Source: Halieaceae bacterium (GTDB taxonomy: Bacteria > Pseudomonadota > Gammaproteobacteria > Pseudomonadales > Halieaceae). From it: a DNA stretch of 6,175 nt. The stretch spans positions 1-6,175 of the forward strand of contig DOVB01000282.1 in the NCBI GenBank assembly GCA_003520285.1. The letters run 5' to 3'. This document shows positions 5,714 through 6,175 of the stretch, piece after piece. Every line of letters starts with the position of its first letter. The stretch's first letter is position 1. Position numbers and translations under genes: made by a program. Under the pieces are notes generated by a model. It did no database searches, had not been told where the DNA came from, and was given only the letters and a program-made list of their open reading frames with translations.

Positions 5714-6175
<462 letters not shown>

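Overview
The window is a compact piece of gammaproteobacterial chromosome with the edge of a decayed mobile element at its left end. The core genes resemble Pseudomonas and marine Cellvibrionales-type bacteria in both sequence and order: argB, slmA, a DUF4124 protein, pyrE, a Crc/exonuclease III-family protein, rph and yicC. The placement is by recognition of the proteins and of the crc/pyrE/rph/yicC neighbourhood, not by any search.

Layout, left to right. Positions 1-792 (minus strand) hold the N-terminal two thirds of a P4/DUF4102-type tyrosine integrase. It is broken by two apparent homopolymer frameshifts and one nonsense codon, and it runs off the left edge. Positions 793-1106 have no gene. 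They carry four copies of a 10-bp repeat, an inverted repeat and a strong hairpin terminator, which looks like the attachment-site region of an integrated island. Then come yicC (minus, 1107-1976), rph (plus, 2083-2805), a crc-like gene (minus, 2818-3585), pyrE (plus, GTG start at 3779) overlapping a secreted coiled-coil DUF4124 protein (plus, 4440-5111), slmA (minus, 5114-5701) and the 3' half of argB (minus, 5714 to the right edge).

Functionally the core block is housekeeping. YicC and Rph act in RNA turnover and tRNA 3'-end maturation, PyrE in pyrimidine synthesis, ArgB in arginine synthesis and SlmA in nucleoid occlusion. The Crc-like protein is probably a post-transcriptional regulator and not a nuclease, because several exonuclease III active-site positions are substituted. 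Transcription units alternate in strand, and both convergent pairs meet with almost no spacer (12 nt and 2 nt).

The most interesting point is the left end. An integrase starts directly downstream of an intact yicC 3' end, where gmk would be expected in Pseudomonas-like genomes. The 3' end of yicC is a known insertion site for mobilizable genomic islands in Vibrio and relatives, so the unseen sequence left of the window is probably island cargo. I found no clear sign of an undescribed defence or other novel system inside the window itself.
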